NCBI GenBank assembly: GCA_030340625.1 | Contig: JAOPHQ010003992.1 | Coordinates: forward strand, 28,501 to 92,500 | Length of the DNA: 64,000 nt | Reading direction: 5' to 3' | DNA from: Merluccius polli | Lineage: Eukaryota; Chordata; Actinopteri; Gadiformes; Merlucciidae | Part shown: positions 1 through 41,340 of the stretch, one piece after another | Numbering within the stretch: the stretch's first letter is position 1 | How the letters are laid out: the number at the start of each line of letters is the position of its first letter | Notes under the pieces: model-generated | Database searches by the model: none | The model's input: only the letters and a program-made list of their open reading frames with translations | What the model was told of the DNA's origin: nothing | Program-made: the position numbers and the translations under genes

Positions 1-1787
1 CGTTCTGATCTACGTGGCCATTTTGACTCGAGCATCAGCTTCACCTTCCATATGTTATACAATGATCCTCAGCTTTTCTTCAGACATTTCCCCAGAAACT
101 GTTAAGAATAACGTGTACATAATGAAAAGGATTCATGTTTTAGAAAATGACTGAATGTACATGTTGCCATCTAACTATTGAATGACCGTCGAGACTACAT
201 GAGTCAATTGAACTGGTCTCACGCCAAACGTCTACAGAAATACATGGTAAAGGTTTTACATCTTTTGTTTTTTTTGTGAATCCATTGAGTGACCCCTGTC
301 TTGGAAGAAGAAACTTCTTATTGATGGTTATGCAGCATTTTACACTGACTTTATAATGAGTAATTTTTACAGTAATGCAAGTGTAGAAGTTTTACTTTTT
401 GCATGATGTGCATTGTTGCACAGCTCCAGATCCCAGTTATTAGTTTTGACTCAGGGATTGTTCAACAGACGGGCGTCAGCTGATGGAAAAGTTGTGGCAT
501 TCACTGAATTTGAATCGTAAATAAAAAGGCTTTCTGAGGAAGCTATACTCGGTTCATTTGGTTGTTTTTGAGATGACAAATGTTTCCTGATGGCATGCAA
601 AAAGGGAAAGGTATAGTCACTAAATAAGCAGCTGTTGTGTACATGTACATATGTTGTGTATGGAAGGATTTTTAACTGATTGCATTTTGTGTGTTGCACG
701 GTTTAAATGTAGGCCTATAATGACATTTGACTTTCATGACAAGATCCTATCTCTATATATGTAGGCCTAATCAAAGTACTTGTCCATCTTAGTAGGATAT
801 GCACATAAGTCTTGGGGAACTGAGGATCGTCCTCTTGGGCTGTGATTAGCGAAGAGTCTGACAGGAAACGCCATCCTAGGCAGGAAGCTGTTTGACACCG
901 GTAGAGATGGGCTGCAGTAGATGGGGTGTCATGCACAGCGAAATTCACCGTGGTGAACATGCCTGGGAGTCGGATCCAGTATTCGGTCGGAGGAGACCCC
1001 TCATAGGTGGACCACAACATGCATGGCTATGTGACTGCCAGGGCCTCACGCCTTTCTAATGCCTCCCAGGGCTGGGAATGGACACTGGAGGGTCATCGCA
1101 AGCTGCTGAATGACACGCTCTGGAGACATAAGGTCGTCATGAAACGCTGAGGGGGGGGGGGGGGGGGTCGTCCGTGGAGAGCTATGTTGCGAGTCGTGGG
1201 TTTCTCAAGGACACACCTGTCTCCTTTTGGGACAGGTGTGTCTACAGATGCCACCTATGAGGCACCAGTGTTTGCAGTGATGATGATGATGTTGCTTGGC
1301 TCAGTCAGCTTTTTGAGAAAATCGATGGCAAAGAAACTCAAGGAAGGAAGGAGCGGCGTATGTGGTTCTGAAAGAGAGGTTTTATCTCATTAACTGAGAC
1401 AACGGGGCAGCACAGCGCTGCTCTGCCAAGGGAAGATGCTGATGAACAGGAAGGCCCTAAGAGCTCTATGATGGTAAGTGGTAATTTGGTAAAGTGTACT
1501 TTTTTTTGCTAATGTAATATAATATGTACCCCCCCCTCTAAGGTATATTTTTCCGCCAGTTACCACTTTACCAGCATAAAACATTTTGGAGGAGGGAAAT
1601 GTCTGTGCATGTTACTCATAAACATGAATGTTACACTGCTGGGTGTGAATGCTTACAGTTTGACAACAAGTGGAGTTGTGCTTCACCTGTGATTGTTGTC
1701 ATTCATTAGGAAGATTCACCAAACTCACATGAAAGCATTCAGATTTACATCATTATATTAAAGTGGTATTTAGATTCACAATGGTTT

Positions 1788-1850
1788 CCCTGCAGTCCCT
1801 CGAAGTACCTCTAGGGGTCAGCGTACCCCCATTTAAGAAACACTGGCAGA
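1788..1850 (-). mobile_element. Fragment of an hAT-like nonautonomous element
   Basis: Read on the minus strand it begins CAGTGTTTCTTAAATGGGGG, then TACGCTGACCCCTAG. I recognise this type as the terminal sequence of an abundant hAT-derived repeat in fish genomes. No second terminus is obvious. Confidence 0.35.
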
Positions 1851-2059
1851 GGGTAAAACGACTCTATACTTATTTAGCTTTTACCCCAAATAACAATTCA
1901 ACTGTTGTGTTTCAGCCTCAAGAAGGCCTACGTGTTATCTTGATAACTATTATTGTCTATATTTCGCCATTGTCTATATTTTACCAAAGTGACCTGGAAA
2001 GCAGCCTTTCCCCTACAAGTCCCATCGTACACAACAGAAGTGTCGCAACAAAGTCCAAT

Positions 2060-2300
2060 CCCCATACTACCGTACTATTTAGTATGCCAGAAAAAAAAGA
2101 TTTAGCACGTCCCAATGCAGTATGCCAAAAATACCAGGATGTCCTACTTACATCCGGGGCGCGTTTTGCAGTACGCATTAACGTAGACATACAGTATGTC
2201 TATGCGCATTAAGCCAGCATGCTTTTCTGGCTTTTCTGACCCACAATCCTTTGCGCAGCGGAAGTTACGTCACGTGCACAGGTGTGTTTTGTTACAGGTG
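2060..2300. repeat. Candidate dispersed repeat
   Basis: Segments such as CATACTACCGTACTATTTAG, CAGTACGCATTAACGTAGAC and GCGCAGCGGAAGTTACGTCA resemble a nonautonomous transposon that I recall as common in teleosts. The boundaries are unclear. Confidence 0.3.
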
Positions 2301-2701
2301 TGCTGATCAGTGAAATCACCTGTACTGCGTCTCCAGCCACGTGCGTAATGTATGCAACACGTACTTTGTAAGGGCAGCGCTGCAGTACGCACTGAAAGTA
2401 AAAAAGATGTGTGATGTGATCGTTTTTGTGAAATAGGACAGATACCATACCATATGTCATCAGATAAATTCAAGAAATCAGTAACTGACAATTGCATGAT
2501 ATTAAATAGGCCTTATTATTGGGCTTTCCCATACTTGCATGCCCTTAACGTAGAGTGCACAGCTTTGGGAGGCTGGGAATTAAAAGGCATAACAATAAAG
2601 GCTATTAAATAATTATAATAAAGAATACACTACCATAGCCCACGGCGTACTCAACCCAAAGGAAAAAAAGAAACGATCAGTTGAGTGGTTGACCTTCCCA
2701 G

Positions 2702-2764
2702 CCAATCACAGTGTGGCGGTTGTCCTAATGAAGGTCACCTGTGTGACCTCCGGTTCTATATTAA
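2702..2764 (+). promoter_or_regulatory. Candidate promoter: CCAAT, AGGTCA palindrome, TATA-like box
   Basis: CCAAT is at 2702-2706. An inverted repeat AGGTCAC-CTGT-GTGACCT occupies 2732-2749; its half-sites resemble nuclear-receptor elements, and it also contains the E-box CACCTG. TATATTAA is at 2757-2764. The order and spacing look like a core promoter pointing right. A start 30 bp after the TATA-like box would fall near 2787, just past the first ATG, so either the box is not used or translation starts in the next exon. Confidence 0.4.
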
Positions 2765-2779
2765 GGTGCAGTGTGGCTG

Positions 2780-4328
2780 ATGGCTTCAACAAGGAGCACC
2801 GCATGGTGAGTAACCCCAACCATGTGTGATGGTGGTGAGCGGCGTGTTTGAAGTTGTTTGGACAATGGACCCTTTTCACATGTCGTCAGTAGCAGGGTAA
2901 AGTAACTTCCTGTTCCTGTAATTGTAACTTTTGGGCAGTTTTATTTATGTCTTACAGCACCAGTGTGGTCAGTGTATATTTACTGGACTAGTTGTGTCTC
3001 TACTGGTGTACCGAAATCCAACGGGGGCCATAATTAGTGTTGAGCTACACTTGTGTTTTTCCTACTGTGAAAAGGGTCTTGTCTCCTCGCACAAGACAAG
3101 TTATCTGTAGGCCTATGCTGCTTATTTCTTAAATGTTGCATGTGTTTACTGCTGGTTGTGTTGCATGTGTGTTTGTTTGTTTTAAATAGGGTCGACGAGC
3201 TGACTGACTTAACTCTGGGGGGGCCCCCTGTGGCCCCCCCCAGATCACCCACTATGTCACTGTGTACACTGGGAAACGGCGCTCTGATATATGGTAAGTA
3301 GCAACTGAGTGTACCAAGTTAGGTGACACTGGCTTTGTAGTGAAGACTGCATGCGGGCTGGAGGAACTGTGGCAACTGCGTGGGGAAAAAATGCTCCTGT
3401 AGGCCTACAGGAGCATTGTTCAGCTATACTTGATGTCTCCCCATCCCACAGCCTTTTTTTTTTTTTTTTTTTAAATCAAGGAGGGCCCCATATGGGACTC
3501 CACCCATGTGCTCTGTATGCTTGGTCCAAAATTTGAGTTGTCTTTTTACCATGATGTTGCTCTGGTCCAAGCACAGTTTGCTGTCCAGTACCATGATGCT
3601 CTTCTGGTTAAACAGCACTTTAATGTCCAGTACCATGACTCTTTTTGTGTCCAAATTAACTTTTGGTTGTCTTTTTACCAAGATGCTCTTCTGGTCCAAC
3701 CCCAACTTGATGTACTGTACCGAGATGTTCTTCTGGGCCAACACTTTTCGTCTAGTACCGTGACACATTTCTGGTCCAGCCCCACTTTGTCTTGTACCAC
3801 GATACGCTGCCGGTACCAGCAGCGCTTTGCTGTTTAGTATGACTCTTCTGGTCAAACACATTGTAGTGTGACGCCCTGCAGCACACTGATTGCAGACGGC
3901 ACACTCCCAAGTGAGGGAAGCTGTGATGAATATCTTGATCTGCTGAAAGGCCAAATTTATCAAACGATGGGAGAATCGCACCAGATCTTCCTGAAACGTC
4001 AAATTGTATTTCTAGGAAATTGGGCTGTAGACCTGCCTTCACCCAGGTCAGTACTCTTGGGTCTTGTAATGTGGGGTTGGCAACTATAATTGCTGCTCAC
4101 TTTCTTGATGAGGAGCTTTATAGTCTCAAGATGAGATGTGTTTGAAATATTTTAACTTGCTGTTGGTAACATTTCAATGTATGCAACATGGCTTTATAAG
4201 CTGATTGTGACGTAATCAGTGTAGTTTACATTTGGTTATCAAAATGTCTGACTAATGTTTTTTTTTTTTTGTTGCCTCAATCCATTAGCATGCAAGAGGA
4301 CAGAACAGAGTTGCTCTACGCCAGTTGA
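2780..4328 (+). CDS. Unrecognised small spliced gene, 4 exons, 106 aa
   Basis: Model join(2780..2805, 3190..3293, 3896..4046, 4289..4328). All three introns are GT-AG (ATG|GTGAGT to AAATAG; ATATG|GTAAGT to ATTGCAG; CCCAG|GTCAGT to CCATTAG), and the phases 2, 1 and 2 all agree, giving 321 nt ending in TGA. The protein starts MASTRSTAWVDELTD, has a proline stretch GGPPVAPPRSP, a likely helical segment DEYLDLLKGQIYQTMGE, and ends QEDRTELLYAS. I see no signal peptide or membrane segment and do not recognise the family. AATAAA at 4358-4363 fits a 3' end. The start is uncertain: ATG 2780 lies only 16 bp after a TATA-like motif, so Met at 3254 (MSLCTLGNG) is an alternative start. Confidence comes from joint splice and phase consistency, not homology. 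Confidence 0.55.
3390..3417. repeat. 28-bp perfect palindrome
   Basis: AATGCTCCTGTAGG is followed directly by its reverse complement, centred on AGGCCT. It has no spacer, could form a cruciform, and contains one copy of the octamer TAGGCCTA. Confidence 0.9.
3546..3867 (+). repeat. Degenerate 38-46-bp tandem repeat, about 8 units
   Basis: Each unit starts with a variant of TACCATGATGCTCTTCTGGT and ends near TGTCCAG or CTAG. Units are diverged in sequence and length. The array fills intron 2 of the 106-aa gene model. Stop codons are rare in several frames, which creates spurious ORFs on both strands. Confidence 0.75.
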
Positions 4329-4357
4329 CCGTACCAGTGTCCACTTGTTGCTTCAAA

Positions 4358-4363
4358 AATAAA
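4358..4363 (+). terminator. Poly(A) signal AATAAA for the small plus-strand gene
   Basis: AATAAA lies 29 bp after the TGA and is followed within about 15-25 bases by the T/GT-rich stretch GGTTTATGTCTTGT. A 3'UTR this short would be unusual but fits the compact gene. Confidence 0.5.
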
Positions 4364-5718
4364 AACATTGAAACATCGGTTTATGTCTTGTAACTGGAGA
4401 ATGTTTCATCATCTGTTTTTCATGTAGGGTGCATAATTTAAGACTTTCAGTTTGTTAATTTAATGAGCTTGATTTGGGGAAAAGTGTTTGGTTAGTAGTT
4501 GAGACTTTTTAGCATCTCTAGATGCCCTTTGAGTTGTGTTCGAAGACTTCTTTAAAGTGCGTCCACAAGAGGGTACTCTTAATATAGTGCTTAAAGAGTA
4601 ATTTTTAGATGTCAGCAATGCTCGCGCCCATTTTTAAAGATGTTTTGAAGGACTTTAAAAGTATAGTCCAACTATATGCAACTGCTACAAGATTTGGAGA
4701 TCAAGACTTGAGCACAAAATTGTGACGCTAAAGGAATTGGACAATACTAAGTGGCCCTTAAATGGCTTCGGGACGATGACTATTCAAGAAATTAAAAAGA
4801 AGCTGGACGGCATCGGAAGTCACTCTTGAGCTAAAAATGACTGACCGTGGGAAATGCAGGGGGCAAAAATAAAAACCGCAAGAAAAATCATCGGGCATAT
4901 AGCTGCAATGCGGGGTGTGCTTTTTGTAGTTTCCAGATGACTTCAGCAGTTGCCTAGACATTCCCACTTGAACAAAGTAATTATTGGTAGCGATTAATTA
5001 TATTTAACCAGCATTGCAAGTGAGTAGAAAGTATCTGCAGATAACCACTGCTTGATAAAGCTGTACCTTGTTCCCCGGGGGTGTCTGGTCTATATTGGTG
5101 TGCTGTCGTGCCATTTCATAGAGGGACAGATGCATGAATTAGCAATTGGTAATATGGGTGATCATGAATTGGTTGTACAAGCACGGCCTTGGACCTTTCA
5201 TATACTTGTTTAATTTCAGTTTTTTTTAATCCACAGCAAGCCTTTGCCACTAGAGGGAGATGATGTACTGCTGTGTTGTGATTTAAAGTCCAATGATACA
5301 ACTCTAATGTAATCAGTTACCATTATACGTTGACAACATTCTAGTTCGAGCAGGACAGACCTTTTAATGTACGACTGTTTTATGTCCACAATCCTATCTT
5401 GGTGAAGCGCTTTTGGACTTTAGTGTTGTATCGATCTTTGGGTTATTTTCAATGAAGTAAAATATATTGGACCTAAATTATTTCACAGGCAGTTATTGCG
5501 CACACAAATAGGCACATGTATCTTCTACTATCAGTGTTATCTGTTCTGTTTTATTGAATCCTGCTTCGGAAGAGTGACTTATAAACAGACGCCGCCACAG
5601 ATAATACAGTCAAATTGCTACAATTGCTGTCCCCTGTAAAATAAACAAAAAATCTCAACCCCCAGTGGAAAGACAACAAAAACCTTCAGTGCCTTTGCAG
5701 TGACCCAAACAAATGTAG

Positions 5719-5721
<3 letters not shown>

Positions 5722-5815
<94 letters not shown>
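5722..5815. repeat. (AC)n microsatellite
   Basis: About 47 uninterrupted AC dinucleotides. Confidence 0.98.
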
Positions 5816-5817
<2 letters not shown>

Positions 5818-6135
5818 ATGAGGGTTTAAGCAATGTCCAGCGTCTGAAGAACAGTCACACAGTGATGTGTACAGGAAATGATGGGTCCACAACATGGACG
5901 CCTTGTGGTCTTTGGACACTGAGAAATTCGGGTGGAAAAAAGGTAAAAATAACTGCATGAGTAAACATTTACATCAACAAACATCGGTGACAAGGTGCTT
6001 GTAATAGGTTATACATTTCCATCGTGTCGAAACACCACAATGCAGATGTAAATTTAGATTGTTGTTCTACAATTATTTTACAAAGTCAGGTCAATTGCTT
6101 TTTAAATAAATAAGTCATATTCACCTTGATGGTAA

Positions 6136-6166
<31 letters not shown>

Positions 6167-6450
6167 CTCCATTTAAGTAACAATGAAAGTTGTCCTTTTT
6201 TTCTAATATCGTCCTTGAGGCCCTCAAGTAGCCATCAATACCCAGCCTCACGGCTTCTGATTTCCATTGACCACACATCATGTTCCTCAACAACAGTTTG
6301 ACTTACTGGCACTAATTAACACATTGTGGGCCCAATGTGCTTTGCACAGCAATTGTCCAGTATCCGAAGAAGCTGGTTCTACCCGGGTCACCTGGACTGT
6401 ATTCCTTAAACTCCACATGCGCTCCATTTAACTAAACTGCTGGGTGCCCA

Positions 6451-6716
6451 TTAAAGCTGCTGTAGGTACGATTTGAGAGTTATAAAGAGGGATTGCAGAA
6501 GAGGGCAAGATTTAGAAAATAAAGGCGCCCCTACCTCCCTACGTTTGTCCACCATTGAGAAGTGTTGCAATCACACAAGTGTGGTGGATCTGAGATAAAG
6601 CTGTGTGCACTGTGTGTGGATTGATTGATTGGATAGATGAACCAATCAGGGCATCCCAGAAATGAGCTGGAAGTGATTGATTTCACTCACTAATAGCCGA
6701 TGGATGGCTATGGCTT
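6451..6716 (+). mobile_element. MITE-like dispersed repeat, copy 1 (3' truncated)
   Basis: It starts TTAAAGCTGCTGTAGG and shares a series of blocks with the copy at 24425-24770: CTACCTCCCTACGTTT, ACCAATCAGGG, and CACTCACTAATAGC followed by GATGGATGGCTATGGCTT. The 3' terminus seen in copy 2 is missing. Confidence 0.7.
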
Positions 6717-7224
6717 CAATCTAGCCAGCACCTTCAGTAGAGAATAAGGGGCAGAGGATTTGTTGTTTAAAGAGCATTTTTATTTTGCCAAACCTTTCCC
6801 CCCACATAAATGTTTTTGCTTTTTTTGTTGTTGTGCACGATCAAGAATTTGGATGCGAGACGTTCTGGCTGTCTCTCACATCCTCACATCCTCCATGTCT
6901 TTTTTTGTCAATGCACAGCCTACAGTTTGTGTTTGTATATAAACATGATACAAATCTTTCCTTTTATTGAGGTGGAAACAGTCCAAGCAGTCCCTTAATG
7001 TGTGCAGAACGGCTCCGATGGGGTAGAGATTCCCAGATTTGGGTTGATGATTCACTTTTCCCGGGCAGCAACGCCTTCCTCTTCCGCTATTCCAGAGAAA
7101 CTAATTGCCTAGTCATTATGTCTGCAGTCCGCTGCCTGCGGCCAACCACAGCCTGGAAAAAGACATCATCTCCGCAATTGGCTACCTTTAACCGTGTCCT
7201 TTGGGCATGCTGGGTCTATTTTTT

Positions 7225-7255
<31 letters not shown>

Positions 7256-8313
7256 CCCGTCTCTGCCTTGTTATCTTGGATAGAGGCAATATGTCGCTTT
7301 GCCCCATGGCCCCACTCCTTCATCATTAGGAAATGGAAAGTGACATTTCCACTGCACCTCCTTGACCTTCACCAAAAAGCTATCTTTCCTGTTATTATCC
7401 GGGGTTATCGTATGAGATGCAAGACGTTTTCCACTGATGACAACACAATACCCGGCCCTGACCCCCCCCCCCCCCCCCCCCCCTCCTCCCTCATGCGCTC
7501 CCCAGTAATTCACCCCACATCTAACATCCCTCTCTGTCTCTTTTGTTGTCGCTTAGTATGAAGGGATGGGTAGCAGCATAGGAGAACCTATATTAGTAAT
7601 GTCAGCCTCTGGGAACCCTGCTATTTGTGGCTGGGAGGCATTCACTCCATACTGTGGAATTACGTAGCCATCCATATCCAGAGAAGAAAATGATTAGCCT
7701 ATGTTTATGAACAAGTAACCATGGGTTTTCTATAATGTTGTGATTCTGCCTCCTCATCAACGTAATGATGACACACTTACACACTTACCCAAGCACGGCC
7801 ATCCATCCTGAAAGTTTCTAATTGAGTTTAATTCAGTAATTTGCTCTCGCTGTGAATTGCTCACGTTACAGCCCTGTGAATGGGCAAACTGTTATTTTGT
7901 GGTGTCTGGTGTTTTTGCACACACCAGATGTTGTTGCATGGACTTGTGCTGTGATTTTACTCATTTGGTGGGAATATATCCTTTACAATGGTTTTACTAC
8001 CACGATAGTGTTTAAAAATAATGCAAGGGTTGCCTATGAATCGTGTGACTAGACAAATATGCAGACGGGCCCTTGGTTTAGGGTGGTTAAACTGCACTTG
8101 TAATAAGCATGTTTACTATCCTCCATTTTGAGTCCACAGTAGCCTCCAATTGAACGTCGCCGTATCTCAAGGAGGATGTTTGGAGTCGCTCCGGTGCGTT
8201 TAACCACAGGGGGAACAGAGTTATGATGCGAGACCAACGGAGCGTGCCCTGTAACGTCGGCTCCACCATCACAATATTGTGACTTCCTCTCTCTCTCTCG
8301 TTCGTATGTGCAG

Positions 8314-8629
8314 TGACGTTGTCACCGTGCCCCTCTGGCAGCCCCAGCCATTACAAAGCACTGCTCTACGCTGCACTCCCGGAGAAACTAGAGCAGTGGG
8401 TGAGTCCACCTCAGGAGAATGGCGCATCTCTATAGTCAACGACGTCATGCGTTGCAGAGGATGAAAGAGCCGTCTGAGGCCTACTTGCAAGCTATTCTAT
8501 TGTAATAGGCCTGAAGGCGTAGGTTTTTACACTGACAATTTTGTTTTCATGATCTACATTTTGGTCTGTTGATTGCAGAACCTGGAGATGTTTTACACTC
8601 CCAAAATGGCAATCAATGAAATCCAATGA
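8314..8629 (+). CDS. Two 3'-terminal exons of an unrecognised plus-strand gene
   Basis: Exon a (8314-8399) has acceptor TATGTGCAG and donor TGG|GTGAGT. Exon b (8579-8629) follows a pyrimidine-rich stretch ending GATTGCAG and stops at TGA 8627-8629. In the open frame exon a encodes TLSPCPSGSPSHYKALLYAA then LPEKLEQW, and exon b encodes NLEMFYTPKMAINEIQ. AATAAA at 8727-8732 would end the transcript. Exon a needs an upstream exon ending in phase 1. The weak site A|GTTGAC at 4323/4324, inside the last exon of the 106-aa model, has that phase and would give one 150-residue product. I do not recognise the family. The evidence is splice-site quality and protein-like composition. Confidence 0.45.
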
Positions 8630-8726
8630 AATGCCCTGAAGCAGCATTCCACCTTTGACTGACAACAATATTGTTTATCCACATAAGTACAAAACTAAAT
8701 ATGTCTAACAATACAATGACACTATG

Positions 8727-8732
8727 AATAAA
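8727..8732 (+). terminator. Poly(A) signal AATAAA, plus strand
   Basis: AATAAA lies about 100 bp after the TGA at 8627-8629. It supports the 3' exon model and places this gene tail to tail with ahr1. Confidence 0.4.
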
Positions 8733-9167
8733 AATACAAATAACAATTTCCCAATAATGTGACACGTAAATGCATGCTATTCAACATGCTGCAGTTTAGA
8801 TCCCGGTCTTGCCTGCCATTGAGCATTAAACTGAAGACCCCCCCCCCCCCCCAAGCAGAGTTTTCCTTTCACTCTGTTGTCACTGAGATCCCAAGACATG
8901 TTTGATGTTGAGTGTTTAATGTTGCAGAAATCCACAGGACTCCTGCTGGGTAATTAAACACAAACAGAAAGCATAGGGAGCCCATTTAGTAACTGGACAC
9001 TAACAACAAACATCAAGACAGAACTGTTTCTGGCACAACACAGTTTCTGATTAGTTGAACATTTTGCAAGGGAATGTCAACTTATTCTCATATTTAACAT
9101 TTTAGCACTGACACAGTTACAAACTTGAAAGACGATGTGTTTTTTTCCAACGTGATTGAGGAAATCC

Positions 9168-11057
9168 TTTATTTCAAAGGACCAAAGTAAAATATTTTGA
9201 ACAAGCAGTCATAAGACAGGGGTCAAAAAAATGACGTATCCGTTAGGTCGTAACATATACATTATGTCCTGTTAGCAGGTTGCTACCGTGGCTAAGCAAA
9301 TCACAAAATTAACTTTTCTCCAAACGTTTTACCGATATCATCACAGGTCTCAGTAGTATGGCACTGTTATCAGACTGATGCAAGATTCCAGCTGTTTCGT
9401 GATGGGAGACTAGTATTTACAATGTACAATAAAAACCCAGGTAACTCAATAAGCAGCAGTGTGTTTAGAAATAGTGTTTAAAATGAGTGAATAGACGTAG
9501 ATCTATGTACATGTACCTGTATTTCTTAAAACAGCATTTGTTTGCTTTTATTTACACATTTTCTTTTTTGACATTTCTAACAGGTCACATCAAATGAAAA
9601 ATAAATATTTCAAACATTTCTGTTGTAGAAAAGAAAGAAAATCAGAAATTAGCTATTTCTGCACTCGTGTGTCACATTTCAACGGATAACATAATATCAA
9701 TCACATTAATAGCAATACTAATGACATTGTAATAGGCTACATGAAAATCTCTTTTCAGCATGTTTATGACGAAATAGCTCTATTGTCATTTCCCCAAATG
9801 CTTGCTATGTACATGAAACATTCAAAACTGTATCTGTAGCAGAAAAAGAGTATTTTCTTTGTGTTTTAAATATCTGTACTTACATTTGGTTTTGTGATTG
9901 TCTCGTCATATATAGGCCTACTTGCAGTTCCTGACTTGACGTTACCCCAATTGTACCATTATGTAAAGAAAAAATGAGAATACTTAAAAAAACATATGCT
10001 ATTGTTGGATTTATCTCAAGCGGGAGCCAGGACCTGCCCCAGAGGAATGCATTTACTCCCAAAACCAACATTGCAATGACAAGGAAATAAGTATCCTTCA
10101 GCAATTCACTTAATTTTAACTAAAAGAAAATGACATGTATTTTTTTTTATCTCAAAATGATGTGCTTTAAAAACAAAAGAAAAAGTTGTCACATGGACAT
10201 GAATAAATATTGAAAGTGTAAAGTAAAGTGTTTTAAGTTTGACAGTCACAGCAAGACATTAGCAAAAAAAAACAAAAAACGAAAAAAACATGCAGAGGTA
10301 CCAGATCAACAAATCCAAAAAAAAAGCAAATTCAAAAAGAAATAAAAATATATATATATACGCTATCAATCATCTTGGAGTTTTTTCACTACAACGATGT
10401 CAACATGTCTGAATGTAATTTCAGAACAAAGTACTCGATTGCTAACGCTAATGACTAACTGCTTAAGACTTTAATAAACAGCCTCTTCGGGAATTAAACA
10501 AAAGCAACGTCATGTTCTGTATCTTCGAAACCACTGAATTCATAACTGTGGTAATCTGCATTAGGTTGGGAAGGCTTGAAATAAAGTGCAGTGTATTTCT
10601 AGCCATAATTTCTCTGTGCTGTACCATTTCTACTTCAGACGTATACGTGACTTAATCTCATTGTTCTTTGTACAACAAAGACTCAACCAACTCTTGAAAA
10701 ATAAGTTACATTCCTGTTTCATGACTCAAACCACTAGGGATGCTGATGTCACGTCGCAAAAAACAACACCAAAAAAACAAAAATAAAATAAAACGAGTAG
10801 TCAAGTCAGCGATAGCGCTGTGAGCTAACACAACATGACAACATGACCGACGCTGTGATGGAAGGTCGAATCTCAGGGTGGTGGAGGTCAGGGACTCTGG
10901 AAAGCACACTGAAAAGAACGGACATACTTCTGGTCTCTGGTCCTCGAAACGGTGGAGACCTAACAGACGCTCTGACTGCATTGTTGTAAACAAAGGACTT
11001 AAATGATAATATTCTGTACAATGCAAAATATTACTCTCTCTCCATCTCTCTCTCGCT

Positions 11058-11088
<31 letters not shown>

Positions 11089-11216
11089 CCAAAATGCTTA
11101 TTTTTATTTTCCCCATTTTTTTTGTTGAAGTAAAAAGCTGGGCCTAGTTGTTCCTAGGGTGTTTCTAAACGAGACGGTGTAACGGCAGCATCCTGGCTCC
11201 CTCTCCCCCCCCCGGG
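9168..11216 (-). other. ahr1: Probable ahr1 3'UTR
   Basis: This AT-rich, ORF-poor stretch follows the ahr1 stop. Minus-strand AATAAA hexamers occur at 11108-11103, 9552-9547 and 9173-9168, so the true end cannot be fixed by eye. A 2-kb 3'UTR is normal for vertebrate AHR. The last signal leaves about 430 bp to the poly(A) signal of the converging plus-strand exons. Nothing else in it is recognised apart from a CT/CA microsatellite near 11.05 kb. Confidence 0.4.
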
Positions 11217-41317
<30,101 letters not shown>

Positions 41318-41333
41318 GGTGATGGCTGCTGGG

Positions 41334-41340
41334 TTATATA
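41334..41340 (-). promoter_or_regulatory. ahr1: TATA-like motif just upstream of the ahr1 ATG
   Basis: TATATAA on the minus strand lies 17 bp upstream of the ATG, too close to give a transcript that includes the start codon at the usual 25-30 bp spacing. It is probably part of the 5'UTR unless an internal promoter exists. Confidence 0.2.

Larger units (their letters stand above)
1..2701. other. Left flank, no gene supported
   Basis: No spliced or single-exon gene can be supported here. The stretch holds a G17 run near 1150, an 11-bp stem with 9-nt loop at 1211-1241 (ACACACCTGTC and its complement), and two segments that look like dispersed fish repeats near 1788-1850 and 2060-2300. Short ORFs on both strands lack coding character. 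Confidence 0.5.
4370..8313. other. Interval between plus-strand exons, no further exon proven
   Basis: It holds a long (AC)n at 5722-5815, (TA)n at about 6137-6166, a transposon-like repeat at 6451-6716, (GT)n at 7227-7254 and C22 at 7462-7483. A segment at about 5846-5941 has an acceptor and a GTAAAA donor but no convincing frame. If the plus-strand exons on either side are one gene, this is an intron. Confidence 0.4.

Noticed and set aside
715..1020. 101-codon minus-strand ORF
   Set aside because: Alternative start only, no recognisable domain, no splice or promoter support.
1211..1241. Hairpin as a microRNA precursor
   Set aside because: The 11-bp stem is far too short, and no extended pairing is visible outside it.
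3424..4002. 192-codon minus-strand ORF
   Set aside because: It crosses a degenerate tandem array poor in stops and overlaps, antisense, the better-supported spliced exon at 3896-4046.
5846..5941. Possible plus-strand exon between the two exon sets
   Set aside because: An acceptor and a GTAAAA donor are present, but no frame both fits the neighbouring phases and looks protein-like; two of three frames have early stops.
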